Origin: Aliidongia sp035943795
GTDB taxonomy: Bacteria; Pseudomonadota; Alphaproteobacteria; ATCC43930; CGMCC-115725
NCBI RefSeq assembly: GCF_035943795.1
Contig: NZ_DASZBY010000140.1
Coordinates: 1 to 64,000 of the forward strand
Direction: 5' to 3'
DNA: 64,000 nt
Position numbers and translations under genes: made by a program. The notes beneath the pieces are model-generated. The model searched no databases. It saw only the letters and a list, made by a program, of their open reading frames with translations, and was not told the DNA's origin. Numbering within the stretch: the first letter of the stretch is position 1; the number at the start of each line of letters is the position of its first letter. This document shows, one piece after another, positions 1 to 8,117 of this stretch.

Positions 1-735
1 TGCTTCCTGGAGTACGCCGAGAACGTGGGCAAGGCCTGGGAGGTCTCCGAGGCCCCGTTCAACGAGCACTGGTTCAGGGGCGTCGTCGCCAAGGGAATAA
101 CGTTCCGTTGGACCGACAGGATGGTTGGGGGATCCGACTGGTATCTGCAGGACCGCGCTTACAAGGCCCAGGTCGTAACCTACTCGATCGCCTGGCTGGT
201 GCATTATCTCCACAACCAGGGGCTCGAACTCGATCTCAACGTCATTTGGCAACGTCAGGAGCTGCCGGAAGAGATTGGCGGCGTCCTTCGACAGATCGCA
301 CCGCAGGTTGCCGCGACTGTGAAGGAGGCGCCGCCTCAGATGAAGAATGTCGGCGAATATTGCAAACAGCAGGCGTGCTGGGCGGCTGTATCCGCCTCGC
401 AATACGAGTTCGAAGGGGCTCTGGAAGGCTTGGTGATTGACCGTGCGGAGGCTGAACGACAGCGACGAGAGGCCATTGCAACGAAAAAGGTCGACGCCGA
501 CATCGATTTCGACCGTGTGATCGTTGCCATGTTGTCGAATACCGAGCCATGCCTGGATTTTGCCCGGTCGAAACGCCTTCTGAGCCCCAAGTCTGATGCT
601 GCGCTGCGGCGACTCAGCCGCGGGGATATTCGCCTTTCGGCGATGGAGCGTAGCGCCTTGAAGCATATGCTTGAAAAGATGCAGCAAGCGGGTTTCGAGC
701 TTCCTTCGGTGACCGCCCAGACAGGGAGTGTGTAA
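1..735 (+). CDS. AIPR-type abortive-infection protein, C-terminal part (5' end outside window)
   Basis: The frame is open from base 1, so the gene begins upstream of the window. About 244 residues are visible. The pattern matches my memory of the AIPR (abortive infection phage resistance) family: a region rich in W and Y followed by a TYSIAWLVH helix, an IW.RQELPE segment, and an NVGEYCKQQACW segment corresponding to the family's NVxEWxKxxxCW block. The C-terminal ~100 residues are variable. The family is known from phage-defence loci. The stop is followed by a 180-bp gap and a convergent operon. GC content looks lower than in the core genome, which fits horizontal acquisition. Family assignment is fairly confident; activity cannot be judged because the N-terminal domain is not in view. 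Confidence 0.7.
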   Translation, partial: CFLEYAENVGKAWEVSEAPFNEHWFRGVVAKGITFRWTDRMVGGSDWYLQDRAYKAQVVTYSIAWLVHYLHNQGLELDLNVIWQRQELPEEIGGVLRQIAPQVAATVKEAPPQMKNVGEYCKQQACWAAVSASQYEFEGALEGLVIDRAEAERQRREAIATKKVDADIDFDRVIVAMLSNTEPCLDFARSKRLLSPKSDAALRRLSRGDIRLSAMERSALKHMLEKMQQAGFELPSVTAQTGSV

Positions 736-917
736 AGCCTGTTGATGTCGGTCAACAAGGGCCCGGGCGACAGCGCACCAATTGATCGCCGCGTAAAGGT
801 TGGAAGGGTGACCACCAACCCTCGGCGCTATGTGGCTGCCCTCTCCCGCCAAGTAGATCGGGAGAAGGCTCGGCCGGTCTTGTTGTTTACTAGGTCGACA
901 CCATTGGAATTCGCTTC

Positions 918-1961
918 TTACCTGAGGCGATATTCCCGTCCGCCGATCTTAATCAAAAAGCCCGATTTTTTGAGGACGATCTTCACATCGAGTTCACTCA
1001 AATCGATCTCCGTACCGGCGAATTTCCTGGCTTCCTCGACCAACTCGTCGATTGTAAAAGTTGATTCCGGCGTAACCGTAAGTGAAAGAGCGGCAATCTC
1101 CAGTAGTGTAACAATTGCTTCTAAGTCTTTTGAATGCATTCGAGAGTTACCACGAACGCGACGACCATCGTGCAGGTCGAATCTTTCCGCGGCAATGTCG
1201 AGATCGTAGGCCATGTCAGTTCTCCCCGACTCGAGTTGTATCATGTTTCTTATATTGTCTTGAGGCTTGTCGCCGGCAAGCAAGGTCTCTGCGGCTTGAT
1301 TTACCGCCGTCATCGCACTCGACCAAGGTTGACCACTCGGCCGCCGGCCGCGCGGCAGTCGGTGATATTCGGCGTCGTCATTCGCCAGAAGCGATAGCGC
1401 ATCCCACCGGTCTGATTGAAGCAAGGCCAGTAGCTTCGCTCCAGGCAGTTCTCCGCCAAGCGCAGCGGCCCGCCGAATACCCCGAGCGAGAACGTCATGG
1501 AAGGGCTGTTTGATCTCCGCGACATTTGGTCCCTGGCCCTCGCACAAAGCAGCTACGATCATCATTCCGGAGCGCGGCCCGATTGCGCACTCGAAAACAT
1601 CCGGCCGATACATAGCATGCAAATTGTCCGCCAAACCCAGGCGGCGAAGCGGAAGCGGATGGTGGTCGATCAAAAAGAATTTCTTTTCCGGACGCTCGCG
1701 AACAAAATCGACGAGCGCGGAAGCCTCACTATCGAAAGTGGCTGGTGCAAACATGATGTCTACAAAGAAGACCAGATCAGCGTCGTCGATCTCTTTGAAC
1801 GACTCTAGTTGCATCCATGCTTTGTGATCTTTGGTGCGCGCCGGATCGACGATGGCGGTGACGTCGAAGCTTTCAATCAGCTCCAGATTTCGGCGGACCT
1901 GTTCAGCGATTAGATGCCCGTCCGCATCGGCATGACCGATAACCACAACGCGCTGGGTCAT
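918..1961 (-). CDS. DHH-family phosphoesterase-like protein
   Basis: The protein has 347 residues. It carries the three recognisable metal-binding motifs of the DHH superfamily: GHADADGH near the N terminus (motif I, DxDG), FFVDIMF (motif II aspartate) and LIDHHPLP at about residue 95 (motif III, DHH). The C-terminal half contains no clear DHHA1 GGGH motif, so the subfamily is uncertain. DHH enzymes cleave phosphodiester or pyrophosphate bonds in nucleotides, short RNA, cyclic dinucleotides or polyphosphate; the substrate here is unknown. I placed the start at the ATG that forms an ATGA overlap with the upstream gene; another ATG nine bases earlier is possible. It is the second gene of a two-gene operon and converges on the AIPR gene. 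A role in defence is inferred from location only. Confidence 0.65.
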   Translation of the reverse strand: MTQRVVVIGHADADGHLIAEQVRRNLELIESFDVTAIVDPARTKDHKAWMQLESFKEIDDADLVFFVDIMFAPATFDSEASALVDFVRERPEKKFFLIDHHPLPLRRLGLADNLHAMYRPDVFECAIGPRSGMMIVAALCEGQGPNVAEIKQPFHDVLARGIRRAAALGGELPGAKLLALLQSDRWDALSLLANDDAEYHRLPRGRRPSGQPWSSAMTAVNQAAETLLAGDKPQDNIRNMIQLESGRTDMAYDLDIAAERFDLHDGRRVRGNSRMHSKDLEAIVTLLEIAALSLTVTPESTFTIDELVEEARKFAGTEIDLSELDVKIVLKKSGFLIKIGGREYRLR

Positions 1962-2641
1962 GGTGCGCATCCCAATTGCCTTGCGAGCGTCACGGGGACG
2001 GTGAACGAGACCTTTGCTTTCGCGCGGCCATCTTCCACGCCACCTAACGACGCCAATCGCCCTACTACGGACTTATCCCAAGCCTTGTCAAATGCAGTTT
2101 GAGTCAGGGTGGGGAGCTTCATATGAGCCAGATTCACCTTGACGGTAGGTTGGCCAGTCTTGGGATCGCTCGGCAGCGGAGCTCCGAGGAAAATCTCGAA
2201 TCCAACGATGGGGGCTCTACGGGTCGCCGGAAAATTCTCGAACGGACCGAGGATAAGAACCTCTGATGGGACCCAGCCGTCCCCAAACTGCAAATCCCGA
2301 GCAACGTGAATGGCGACCATCTTTCCGGCGGGTGTGTTTTCGAGCGGGCTTGTGGTCACGCTCCACCGCGGCTTCTCACCGAGCGCCAGCGCTACGCGGC
2401 ACAGTCTTGCAAGGCTGGATATGCCGGGAAACAAGAGGGCCGCCGCAGATACGTCGGGCGCATCGATGAGTTGCTGGACTCGGTCCGCGATGCGTGTCGC
2501 GATCGTATCTGGGGTTCCTATCCCGGACAGGCGCTCGACAGCCTGTTCGTGTCGTTCCGGATGCAGGCTCACGATGCGTGCAAACATGCAACCCACCGGA
2601 AGACCCTTCCTCCAATCAAGGTATTTCTTTTCTGGAGACAT
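1958..2641 (-). CDS. hypothetical protein, partner of DHH phosphoesterase
   Basis: This is a 227-residue protein I do not recognise. The ATG is preceded by a GGGAAAGAG ribosome binding site; an in-frame ATG 31 codons earlier lacks one. There is no signal peptide or membrane segment. Visible features are an N-terminal basic start (SPEKKYLDWRKG), a helix-rich middle (residues ~40-90), and a beta-rich C-terminal half with SEVLILGPFENFPATRR. Its stop codon overlaps the start of the DHH gene in an ATGA arrangement, so the two proteins are probably made together and may act together. The operon sits in the tRNA-linked island beside an abortive-infection gene. No function is proposed. Confidence 0.6.
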   Translation of the reverse strand: MSPEKKYLDWRKGLPVGCMFARIVSLHPERHEQAVERLSGIGTPDTIATRIADRVQQLIDAPDVSAAALLFPGISSLARLCRVALALGEKPRWSVTTSPLENTPAGKMVAIHVARDLQFGDGWVPSEVLILGPFENFPATRRAPIVGFEIFLGAPLPSDPKTGQPTVKVNLAHMKLPTLTQTAFDKAWDKSVVGRLASLGGVEDGRAKAKVSFTVPVTLARQLGCAP

Positions 2642-2994
2642 GTGCTCTTTCCCGCCCCGATAGATTCGGTATAAAGCGAAGTTCCATCGGTTGCAATCAT
2701 GCAAAATATGCCTCGCTCGGCATTTGTGCCACAACCAATAGGAGGACGTCGCCCCGCCGGCACTAGATGCAGACGGTTGGTACGAGTTGGAAATGCCGAA
2801 AATTCGTCAGACGATCGAGCGACGCTTGTTTTTCTTGATCCCCCCACTCGCCGCACGGTTTAGTGTGGAAGGCACGTAATCAATAAGAAATTTTTGGTCA
2901 GCTCTTTATCTGTAATGCCCTAATGGCCGATGAGAATTTGAGTCGGTGATCCTGTACTTCCATCGCTCCATAAAATTTCAATATCTGTCCGCTT
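2642..2994. other. intergenic region, no gene seen
   Basis: This is 353 bases between two minus-strand operons. It is more AT-rich than the rest of the window (runs such as AAATTTTT and AAAATTTCAATAT), and presumably holds the promoter of the downstream hypothetical/DHH operon. I see no convincing coding frame and no clear terminator hairpin. Confidence 0.4.
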
Positions 2995-3273
2995 CTAACG
3001 AACCCGCATCTGCTCGCGGATCCCGCGCTTCGCCGCCCATTCCTCGACCGCCTCGATCAATAGGTCGTGAACCTTCCGATCGGCGCCGATCGCGAACCGC
3101 TTCAGTTCCTTATGGCCAGCGGGGTTCAGATACAGCACGACTTGGTCGGCCCGGTCGCGCATTCGCGGCGGCCGGGCCGGCTGCTGGTCCGCGGCCGCAG
3201 CCCCTGCAGGCGCCAGCGGCGCTGTCGGTGCGACCATCAAGCTTGGATACGCTGTGGGAGCTTTCTTCGCCAT
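2995..3273 (-). CDS. ribbon-helix-helix-like partition or antitoxin-type protein
   Basis: The protein has 92 residues. The start ATG has a GGAG site six bases upstream; the long open frame further upstream only shadows parA. The N-terminal ~40 residues are low-complexity (Ala/Pro). The C-terminal half, with VVLYLNPAGHKELKRFAI, DRKVHDLLIEAVEEW and a basic tail, has the strand-helix-helix pattern of RHH DNA-binding proteins, which often accompany ParA as the centromere-binding partner. It follows parA by 17 bases and is probably co-transcribed. A 20-bp palindrome lies just upstream and may be its binding site. It could equally be an antitoxin-like regulator; no toxin gene is adjacent. Confidence 0.6.
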   Translation of the reverse strand: MAKKAPTAYPSLMVAPTAPLAPAGAAAADQQPARPPRMRDRADQVVLYLNPAGHKELKRFAIGADRKVHDLLIEAVEEWAAKRGIREQMRVR

Positions 3274-3290
3274 GCTAGTCTCCTGGTAAC

Positions 3291-3310
3291 CTATGATACT
3301 GGTATCATAG
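3291..3310. promoter_or_regulatory. palindromic operator or parS-like site 1
   Basis: A perfect 9-bp inverted repeat, CTATGATAC / GTATCATAG, is separated by 2 bases. It overlaps the parA stop codon and lies upstream of the RHH gene. A related palindrome occurs upstream of parA, which suggests one DNA-binding protein, most likely the RHH product, recognises both. Confidence 0.55.
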
Positions 3311-3914
3311 CCTTCACCCACCCCCAAGCAGCTGCGACTTCGGCCGCGGCCTTCGAGCTTGGCTCGCGCTCTGAGGCTGTCAGACCCTCGGCCGCCGCAT
3401 AAGGATGCGAAATCAGCTGGGTCATCTGCCCGGGCCAGATCGGCAGGCGGAACGCGGTCAGCGCCGAACGCGCCAAGCTCAGGGCCGCGGCCCGCGGCGG
3501 GCACTTGTTCAACAGGATCCCGGCCGGTCGGCCGAGGGCCTGAACGATCCCGACTGTGGCGCCGATCGCCTCTAGATCCTCGGGGAATGGCCCTGTCACC
3601 AACAGCGCGGCGTCGCACATCTCCGCCGCCTGGGCAATCGTCGCCTGGGCATGGGGAGGTGTGTCAATCACGACCATGTCTGCTCCGCGGCCGGCGAGCT
3701 CGGCCAGCTGCTGGCGCAGCGTGAGGCTACCGAGGTCGACGACGGTTGGCGCCGGTGCCGCGCGGCGTTGAGCCCAGCGAACGCAGGTCCCTTGCGGGTC
3801 CGCGTCGATGATGGCTGTCGGCCGGCCGTCAAGCAGAGCGGCGACTGCAATCGAACGGGCGACGGCCGATTTCCCGACGCCGCCCTTCTGGGCGAGGATG
3901 GCGAGAACCTTCAT
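3291..3914 (-). CDS. parA: ParA-family partition ATPase
   Basis: The protein has 207 residues, typical of the small ParA/Soj-like plasmid partition ATPases. It begins with the deviant Walker A box QKGGVGKSAVAR, has the Walker A' IIDADPQGT and the Walker B-like VVIDTPPH, and lacks an N-terminal HTH. Such proteins segregate plasmids or excised integrative elements by forming ATP-dependent gradients on nucleoid DNA. An AGGAG site lies directly upstream of the ATG. Together with the downstream RHH gene and upstream Rep-like gene it forms a replication/partition module, which indicates that the region is or was a plasmid-like or ICE-like element. Confidence 0.85.
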   Translation of the reverse strand: MKVLAILAQKGGVGKSAVARSIAVAALLDGRPTAIIDADPQGTCVRWAQRRAAPAPTVVDLGSLTLRQQLAELAGRGADMVVIDTPPHAQATIAQAAEMCDAALLVTGPFPEDLEAIGATVGIVQALGRPAGILLNKCPPRAAALSLARSALTAFRLPIWPGQMTQLISHPYAAAEGLTASEREPSSKAAAEVAAAWGWVKAMIPVS

Positions 3915-3923
3915 GTTAGTCTC

Positions 3924-3943
3924 CTATGATCCATGGATACTAG
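3924..3943. promoter_or_regulatory. palindromic operator or parS-like site 2
   Basis: A 20-bp sequence upstream of parA with a perfect ATCCATGGAT core and CTATG/ACTAG flanks resembles the palindrome at 3291-3310 (same CTATGAT start and a shared ATAC/CTAG pattern). It overlaps the expected parA promoter and leader, so binding here would autoregulate the partition operon. Confidence 0.45.
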
Positions 3944-4053
3944 TACGGATGATTTGCGACGCTGTTCAGCCTCGACCGGTTGGACGAGACTGGGTGTCGG
4001 CCGGGGAATTCAGCGGCGAAAAGTCGGTTGCCGACCTGTAGGCAAAGCGCTCT

Positions 4054-4072
4054 CACCACCGCTCCGGTGGTG
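4054..4072. terminator. short inverted repeat, possible terminator of the Rep-like gene
   Basis: Eight-base arms CACCACCG and CGGTGGTG surround a 3-base loop, starting 11 bases after the Rep-like gene's stop codon on the minus strand. There is no clear T-run, so termination is only suggested. Confidence 0.3.
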
Positions 4073-4082
4073 TGGTGTGAGG

Positions 4083-4862
4083 TCAGAAGGGCGGTTCGAC
4101 CCCCGGCGGAAGGAGAATTCGGCTCGGAGCGGTCGCTGCGGGCGACCGCAAGTCGGCCGACCAGGCCGACGCTGCATTCTGTGAACAGGTCGAAAGGGTT
4201 ATTAAGGAATTGGCGCCGGTTCCGTGCCGATTGACGGTCTCAGGTGGTTCGGAAATCAGATAGGCGTTGCTGGCAACAATAGGTCGGCGCTTGCCATCCC
4301 GGCACAGCCCCTGCCGCTGACGGCGCGGCACGATCTCGATAAAGCCGGCGAGCTCCAGCCGCTGGACCGCCAGCTGGACCGTCGAGCGCGTGCGATCGGC
4401 TTCCTCGGCGATCCGCTTCAGGCTTGGAAAACAGGCCCCCGTTTCCCAATTCTGAAGGCGGAGCAGCGCAGCGAGGATGTCGACCCCAGACTCGGCCAGG
4501 GGGCCGCAATGCTGGCCCTTCTGGCGATGTTCGCGATTGTAGATCCGGGCGGCATTGAGCAGCTTCGCCCCCTTGTTGCGATCGAGTGCGGGTCGCCAAT
4601 TTGGATGGCCATATATCCAAGCCTCCCGGCGACGGGCCCGTCGGGGCTGGCGTGTGCGGTACGCTTTGGCATAGCCGCCCCAGGTCGAGAATTTCGCTTC
4701 TCGCGTTGGATGTGCTTCTTTCGCCGTGATTTCGGCGACGATTGTGTCCGCGCGTCGCCGGTCATCGATGACCAGCTGATTCATGGATAGCCGACGGAGC
4801 AGCTCGTTGCCTCTCACCGTTTCTGGATGCCGATTTGGCTGTATGCCTTCGATGGTGGACAT
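4083..4862 (-). CDS. winged-helix replication-initiator-like protein
   Basis: The protein has 259 residues; the start ATG follows a GAAGGAAG ribosome binding site. The middle (residues ~150-205) reads as a winged helix-turn-helix: CFPSLKRIAEEADRTRSTVQ followed by LAVQRLELAGFIEIVPRRQ, the pattern found in Rep-like initiators and helix-turn-helix proteins of mobile elements. The N-terminal third is basic and helical; the C-terminal ~50 residues are unstructured. It precedes parA on the same strand, as expected of a rep-par module. It could instead be a transcriptional regulator of the element; no catalytic motif is visible. Confidence 0.5.
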   Translation of the reverse strand: MSTIEGIQPNRHPETVRGNELLRRLSMNQLVIDDRRRADTIVAEITAKEAHPTREAKFSTWGGYAKAYRTRQPRRARRREAWIYGHPNWRPALDRNKGAKLLNAARIYNREHRQKGQHCGPLAESGVDILAALLRLQNWETGACFPSLKRIAEEADRTRSTVQLAVQRLELAGFIEIVPRRQRQGLCRDGKRRPIVASNAYLISEPPETVNRHGTGANSLITLSTCSQNAASAWSADLRSPAATAPSRILLPPGVEPPF

Positions 4863-5364
4863 GACTTCTTCCTTCGCGCCCTGAGGGCGTGTGCGGAGAA
4901 GGGCGAAGCGGCGGACAAAGCTCGGGCGTCCGCGGAAACGGGTTCCACGCTTGACGAGGTCGGCGATGTTTGGGAGGATCGGTTTACCAGACGCGATCCA
5001 TCCCGGTTTCATCGCCGGTCCACGGCCCCGCCCTTCGTTGAGCGGGGTCGTTGTGTTTTGGGGCAGCGAGGGAAGGGCTACGTCATGGCGACCCTCCCGC
5101 CGATCGGGGAGGGGATGCCGCCGGCACCGACCGAGTCGATCCCAACAGCTGACGGTCAGCGGCCCATCCTTCCGAACGGGCCGCTACCTGTCCGGCATCA
5201 TCGGATCGCGGGCTCTCGAGCCCGACTCGCGACCGGAACAGTGTGGCAACCAGTGTGTCAATCTTGCGCCGAAATGCCGGCGTGTTCTTGCGCTGTTCTG
5301 CGCGACTCTGCGCCATACAGGCAAGCGCGGGCGCGCTAAGTGACTGACAGATATAGGGAAAAGT
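4863..5364. other. island-edge intergenic region with inverted repeats
   Basis: About 500 bases lie between the Rep-like gene and the tRNA, without a convincing gene. They contain overlapping inverted repeats: GCTGA / TCAGC (5148-5160) and AGCGGCCC / GGGCCGCT (5158-5185). These could belong to a replication origin, an attachment region or the rep promoter. The attachment site is expected at the tRNA 3' end, but the partner repeat would lie outside the window. Confidence 0.35.
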
Positions 5365-5441
<77 letters not shown>

Positions 5442-5546
5442 AGCGCATGCGCGAAAGCCGGGAACCGGCGGCGCGGATAGTGGGGCGAAGCTAGCCTGAA
5501 CCGGCGGTCGGGCTCAACCCCCTAAATCGCATGGCGGGCGGGCGCG

Positions 5547-6593
5547 TCAGGAGGCGGGCGGGAAGTGGGCTGCCGCCAGGTCGGCACCGCTGGGCAGCGG
5601 GGCGTGGTGATCGGCGATCCAGGCGACCACGTCGGCATCGACGGTCCGCGCCTCCAGATCGCGCAGCAGCAGATGCCATCCCTGGGCGTAATAGGCGAGC
5701 CGCTGAGTCCCGTCGGCGGTCCGGGGCAGGCGGACCATCAGGTCGGCGATCGGCGTCTTGGGGATAACCTGGTCCTTGGCGCCATACAGCACCAGCAGGG
5801 GCTGGGTCACCTGGGGTGCCGCCGCCAATCCCTGGTCCATCAGGTCGACCAGCCCGTAGATCGAATCGGTGCGGGTGGCATGAATGTAAAGCGGGTCACG
5901 GCCCAGCTTGCGCAGCAACGGGATGTTGTCTGACGCGAGCACGCCCAGGCCGCGGCCGGTGAAGCTCATCGCCGGGATCACCCGGACGCTGGCCCAGAGC
6001 ACGGCCCGGTTCACGAGCGGCTGGGTCTCGCGTGCCCAGATCGCCGGGGGCGCCAGGATCGCCCCGTCCGGCAGGTCGGGGCCGCCGTCGCCCAAGGTCG
6101 CCAGCACGACCGCGCCCCCCATGCTGCAGCCCAGCGCATAGACCGGCACGCCGGGCAGTCGCGCGCGCACCAGCCGGATCGCGGTGCGCAGATCGCGCTT
6201 CATCGTTTCCGCCCCCGGCCAGCGCCCGGGATTGTCCGAATGACCGAAGCCGCGCTGGTCATAGGCGAAGGTGGCGATGCCCCGTTCGGCCAGATAGGCA
6301 CCGGGATCGGCGAATTCTTCCGAATAGTCGTCGAAGCCGTGCAGCGCCACGATCGCCGCCTTGGGCGGCACGGGATGGCCCATGGCATCGGTCGGCATCC
6401 AGGTCTGGAGCACCAGCGCCTGACCGTCGTCGGTGATGAGATGGCTTTCGGTCAGGCCTGCATAGGGGATCTGGCCAGGACCCAGCGGGCGGGCCGAGGT
6501 CGGCGAGTCCTGGAAATCGGGCGGGGCGCAGGCGCAGAGCATCGCTGCCAGGGCCAAAGATGCGAGGCCGAGAAGCCGCCCGCCCCACCGCAT
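5547..6593 (-). CDS. alpha/beta hydrolase, lysophospholipase/monoacylglycerol lipase-like lipoprotein
   Basis: The protein has 348 residues. The N terminus is a lipoprotein signal peptide ending in a Cys-rich LAAMLCAC stretch. An alpha/beta hydrolase core follows: the oxyanion region ALHGFDDYSEEF, AYDQRGFGHSD, the nucleophile elbow GCSMGG, the acid in YGAKDQVIP and the histidine in YAQGWHLLL. All three triad members are present. This arrangement is that of Hydrolase_4-type lysophospholipases and monoglyceride lipases, which cleave acyl esters; the substrate is not determinable. The gene lies 7 bases downstream of the ABC ATPase stop and is probably in the same operon. Confidence 0.8.
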   Translation of the reverse strand: MRWGGRLLGLASLALAAMLCACAPPDFQDSPTSARPLGPGQIPYAGLTESHLITDDGQALVLQTWMPTDAMGHPVPPKAAIVALHGFDDYSEEFADPGAYLAERGIATFAYDQRGFGHSDNPGRWPGAETMKRDLRTAIRLVRARLPGVPVYALGCSMGGAVVLATLGDGGPDLPDGAILAPPAIWARETQPLVNRAVLWASVRVIPAMSFTGRGLGVLASDNIPLLRKLGRDPLYIHATRTDSIYGLVDLMDQGLAAAPQVTQPLLVLYGAKDQVIPKTPIADLMVRLPRTADGTQRLAYYAQGWHLLLRDLEARTVDADVVAWIADHHAPLPSGADLAAAHFPPAS

Positions 6594-6600
6594 CGGCGCG

Positions 6601-7626
6601 TCAGCGCCCGCCGACGCCGGCGCGCTGGTCCGCCTGGCTGCCGGTCAACTGCAGGAAAATGTCCTGGAGATTGGTTTCCTCGGTCGAGACGTCGAGGATG
6701 CCGTAGCCCGCCTCGCCGACCGCGGCGAGCAGGGGTCCCAACTGCGTGCAACTCGGCTGATAGCGCAAGCGGAGGCGGGACGGCGCAGAGCGCTCGAACC
6801 CCAGCACCCTCAGCCGATCCGGCAGCGGTTCCGGGTCGGCACTCAGGCTGAGGATGATTTCCTTGGCATCGAGCCGGCGCAGCAGCGCCTCGGTCGAATC
6901 ATGGGCGACCAGCCGCCCGTGATCGATGATGGCGATCCGATCGCACAGTTCCTGCGCCTCTTCCAGGTAATGGGTGGTCAGCAGGATCGTCGTGCCGCCC
7001 CGGTTCAGTTCGCGGATATAGGCCCAGAGCGTCTGCCGCAGCTCGACGTCGACGCCGGCCGTCGGCTCGTCCAGCACCAGGATCGGCGGGCTGTGGACCA
7101 TGGCCTTGGCGACCATCAGCCGCCGGCGCATGCCGCCCGACAAGGTGCGGGCATAGGCCTTGGCCTTGTCGGCCAGGCCGACCGCCGCCAGGATTTCCAT
7201 GGTCCGTCGCTCGCGCTTCGGCACGCCGTAGAGCCCGGCCTGCAGGTCCAGGAGCTCGAACGGCGTGAAGAACGGATCGATGTTCAGTTCCTGCGGCACG
7301 ACGCCGATGGCCGCACGCGACTGGCGCGGCTCCTGGTCGACGTCGTGGGTCCAGATGCGGGCGGAGCCGCCGGTCTTGACCACCAGGCCGGCCAGGATGT
7401 TGATCATGGTCGACTTGCCGGCGCCATTGGGTCCCAACAGGCCGAACATGGCGCCGCGCGGAACCTTGAGGTCGATGCGATCGAGCGCCGTCACCGCGCC
7501 GAACTTGCCGCGCGGCGCGTAGGTCTTGCTCAAGCCGTCGAGCTGCAGGGCGAATTCCGGCAGGCCGGGAGCCGTCGCGACGGCCGCGGATGAAAGCATG
7601 GCGAGAGGGGCGGGAGAGGCAGTCAT
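6601..7626 (-). CDS. ABC transporter ATP-binding protein (ABC-2 export type)
   Basis: About 341 residues from the chosen ATG; ATGs 9 and 30 codons upstream are also in frame and none has a strong ribosome binding site. It has Walker A GLLGPNGAGKST, the Q-loop VVPQELNID, signature LSGGMRRRL, Walker B ILVLDEPTAGVD and the H-loop TTHYLEEA. The EAQ/DRIAIIDHGR region and ~90-residue C-terminal extension resemble the CcmA/NodI/DrrA class that drives drug or polysaccharide export. No permease gene is adjacent, which is unusual; the partner must be elsewhere. Confidence 0.85.
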   Translation of the reverse strand: MTASPAPLAMLSSAAVATAPGLPEFALQLDGLSKTYAPRGKFGAVTALDRIDLKVPRGAMFGLLGPNGAGKSTMINILAGLVVKTGGSARIWTHDVDQEPRQSRAAIGVVPQELNIDPFFTPFELLDLQAGLYGVPKRERRTMEILAAVGLADKAKAYARTLSGGMRRRLMVAKAMVHSPPILVLDEPTAGVDVELRQTLWAYIRELNRGGTTILLTTHYLEEAQELCDRIAIIDHGRLVAHDSTEALLRRLDAKEIILSLSADPEPLPDRLRVLGFERSAPSRLRLRYQPSCTQLGPLLAAVGEAGYGILDVSTEETNLQDIFLQLTGSQADQRAGVGGR

Positions 7627-7724
7627 TGATTGTGTCCGGGCAATGGGTATCATCCCGCGCCGACGAGGGTCAATCTCGCGCACTGTCGCGGGTTGGCCTC
7701 TGCCCCTTTTCTCCACGCCCTGGG

Positions 7725-7925
7725 ATGACCCAAGCGATGACCACGCCGTTCGAGACCATCACCGTCGATACCAAGACCGTCGGCTGCAGCGGCAGCGGCG
7801 GGGCGGTCGGCGGCCATCCGCTCGTCTATCTGAACCTGTCGCCGGCGGGCCAGGCCGAATGCCCCTATTGCTCGCGCCTGTTCGTCTACGAGGCGTCCAA
7901 GGACGGCAGCGCCCACGCGCATTGA
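7725..7925 (+). CDS. CHCC-type zinc-finger protein
   Basis: This is a 66-residue protein; a second ATG four codons in is an alternative start. It carries the CHCC zinc ligands: Cys in VGCSG, His in GGHPLVYL and the CPYC pair near the end. This is the short bacterial version of the domain found in the mitochondrial complex I subunit NDUFS6. The function in bacteria is not firmly known. It is divergent from the ABC ATPase gene with about 100 bases between the starts. Confidence 0.8.
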   Translation: MTQAMTTPFETITVDTKTVGCSGSGGAVGGHPLVYLNLSPAGQAECPYCSRLFVYEASKDGSAHAH

Positions 7926-7940
7926 TTGCTTTGTGACAAC

Positions 7941-8050
7941 GTCATGGCCGGGCTCGACCCCGCCGTCCACGTGGCCGGGCAGCGCGCCGTAAATCCCGAG
8001 GTCGGCTGCGGCGGCACTGCGTGCATGCCCGGGTCGAGCCCGGGCACGAC
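7941..8050. repeat. long inverted repeat of an intergenic palindromic-repeat type
   Basis: The left arm 7941-7960 and right arm 8031-8050 are 20 bases each and match as inverted repeats at 18 of 20 positions (core GGGTCGAGCCCGG). They flank a 70-base GC-rich loop. The motif resembles GGCCGGGCTYGACCC-type interspersed repeats that I recall from alphaproteobacterial intergenic regions. It lies between the zinc-finger gene and polA, and could also terminate the upstream transcript. Confidence 0.55.
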
Positions 8051-8117
8051 GAATGATTGATTGAGGATGCCGTACATTCCCCCCGGTGAATGACGGACGA
8101 AAGAAAAGGAAGCCATC

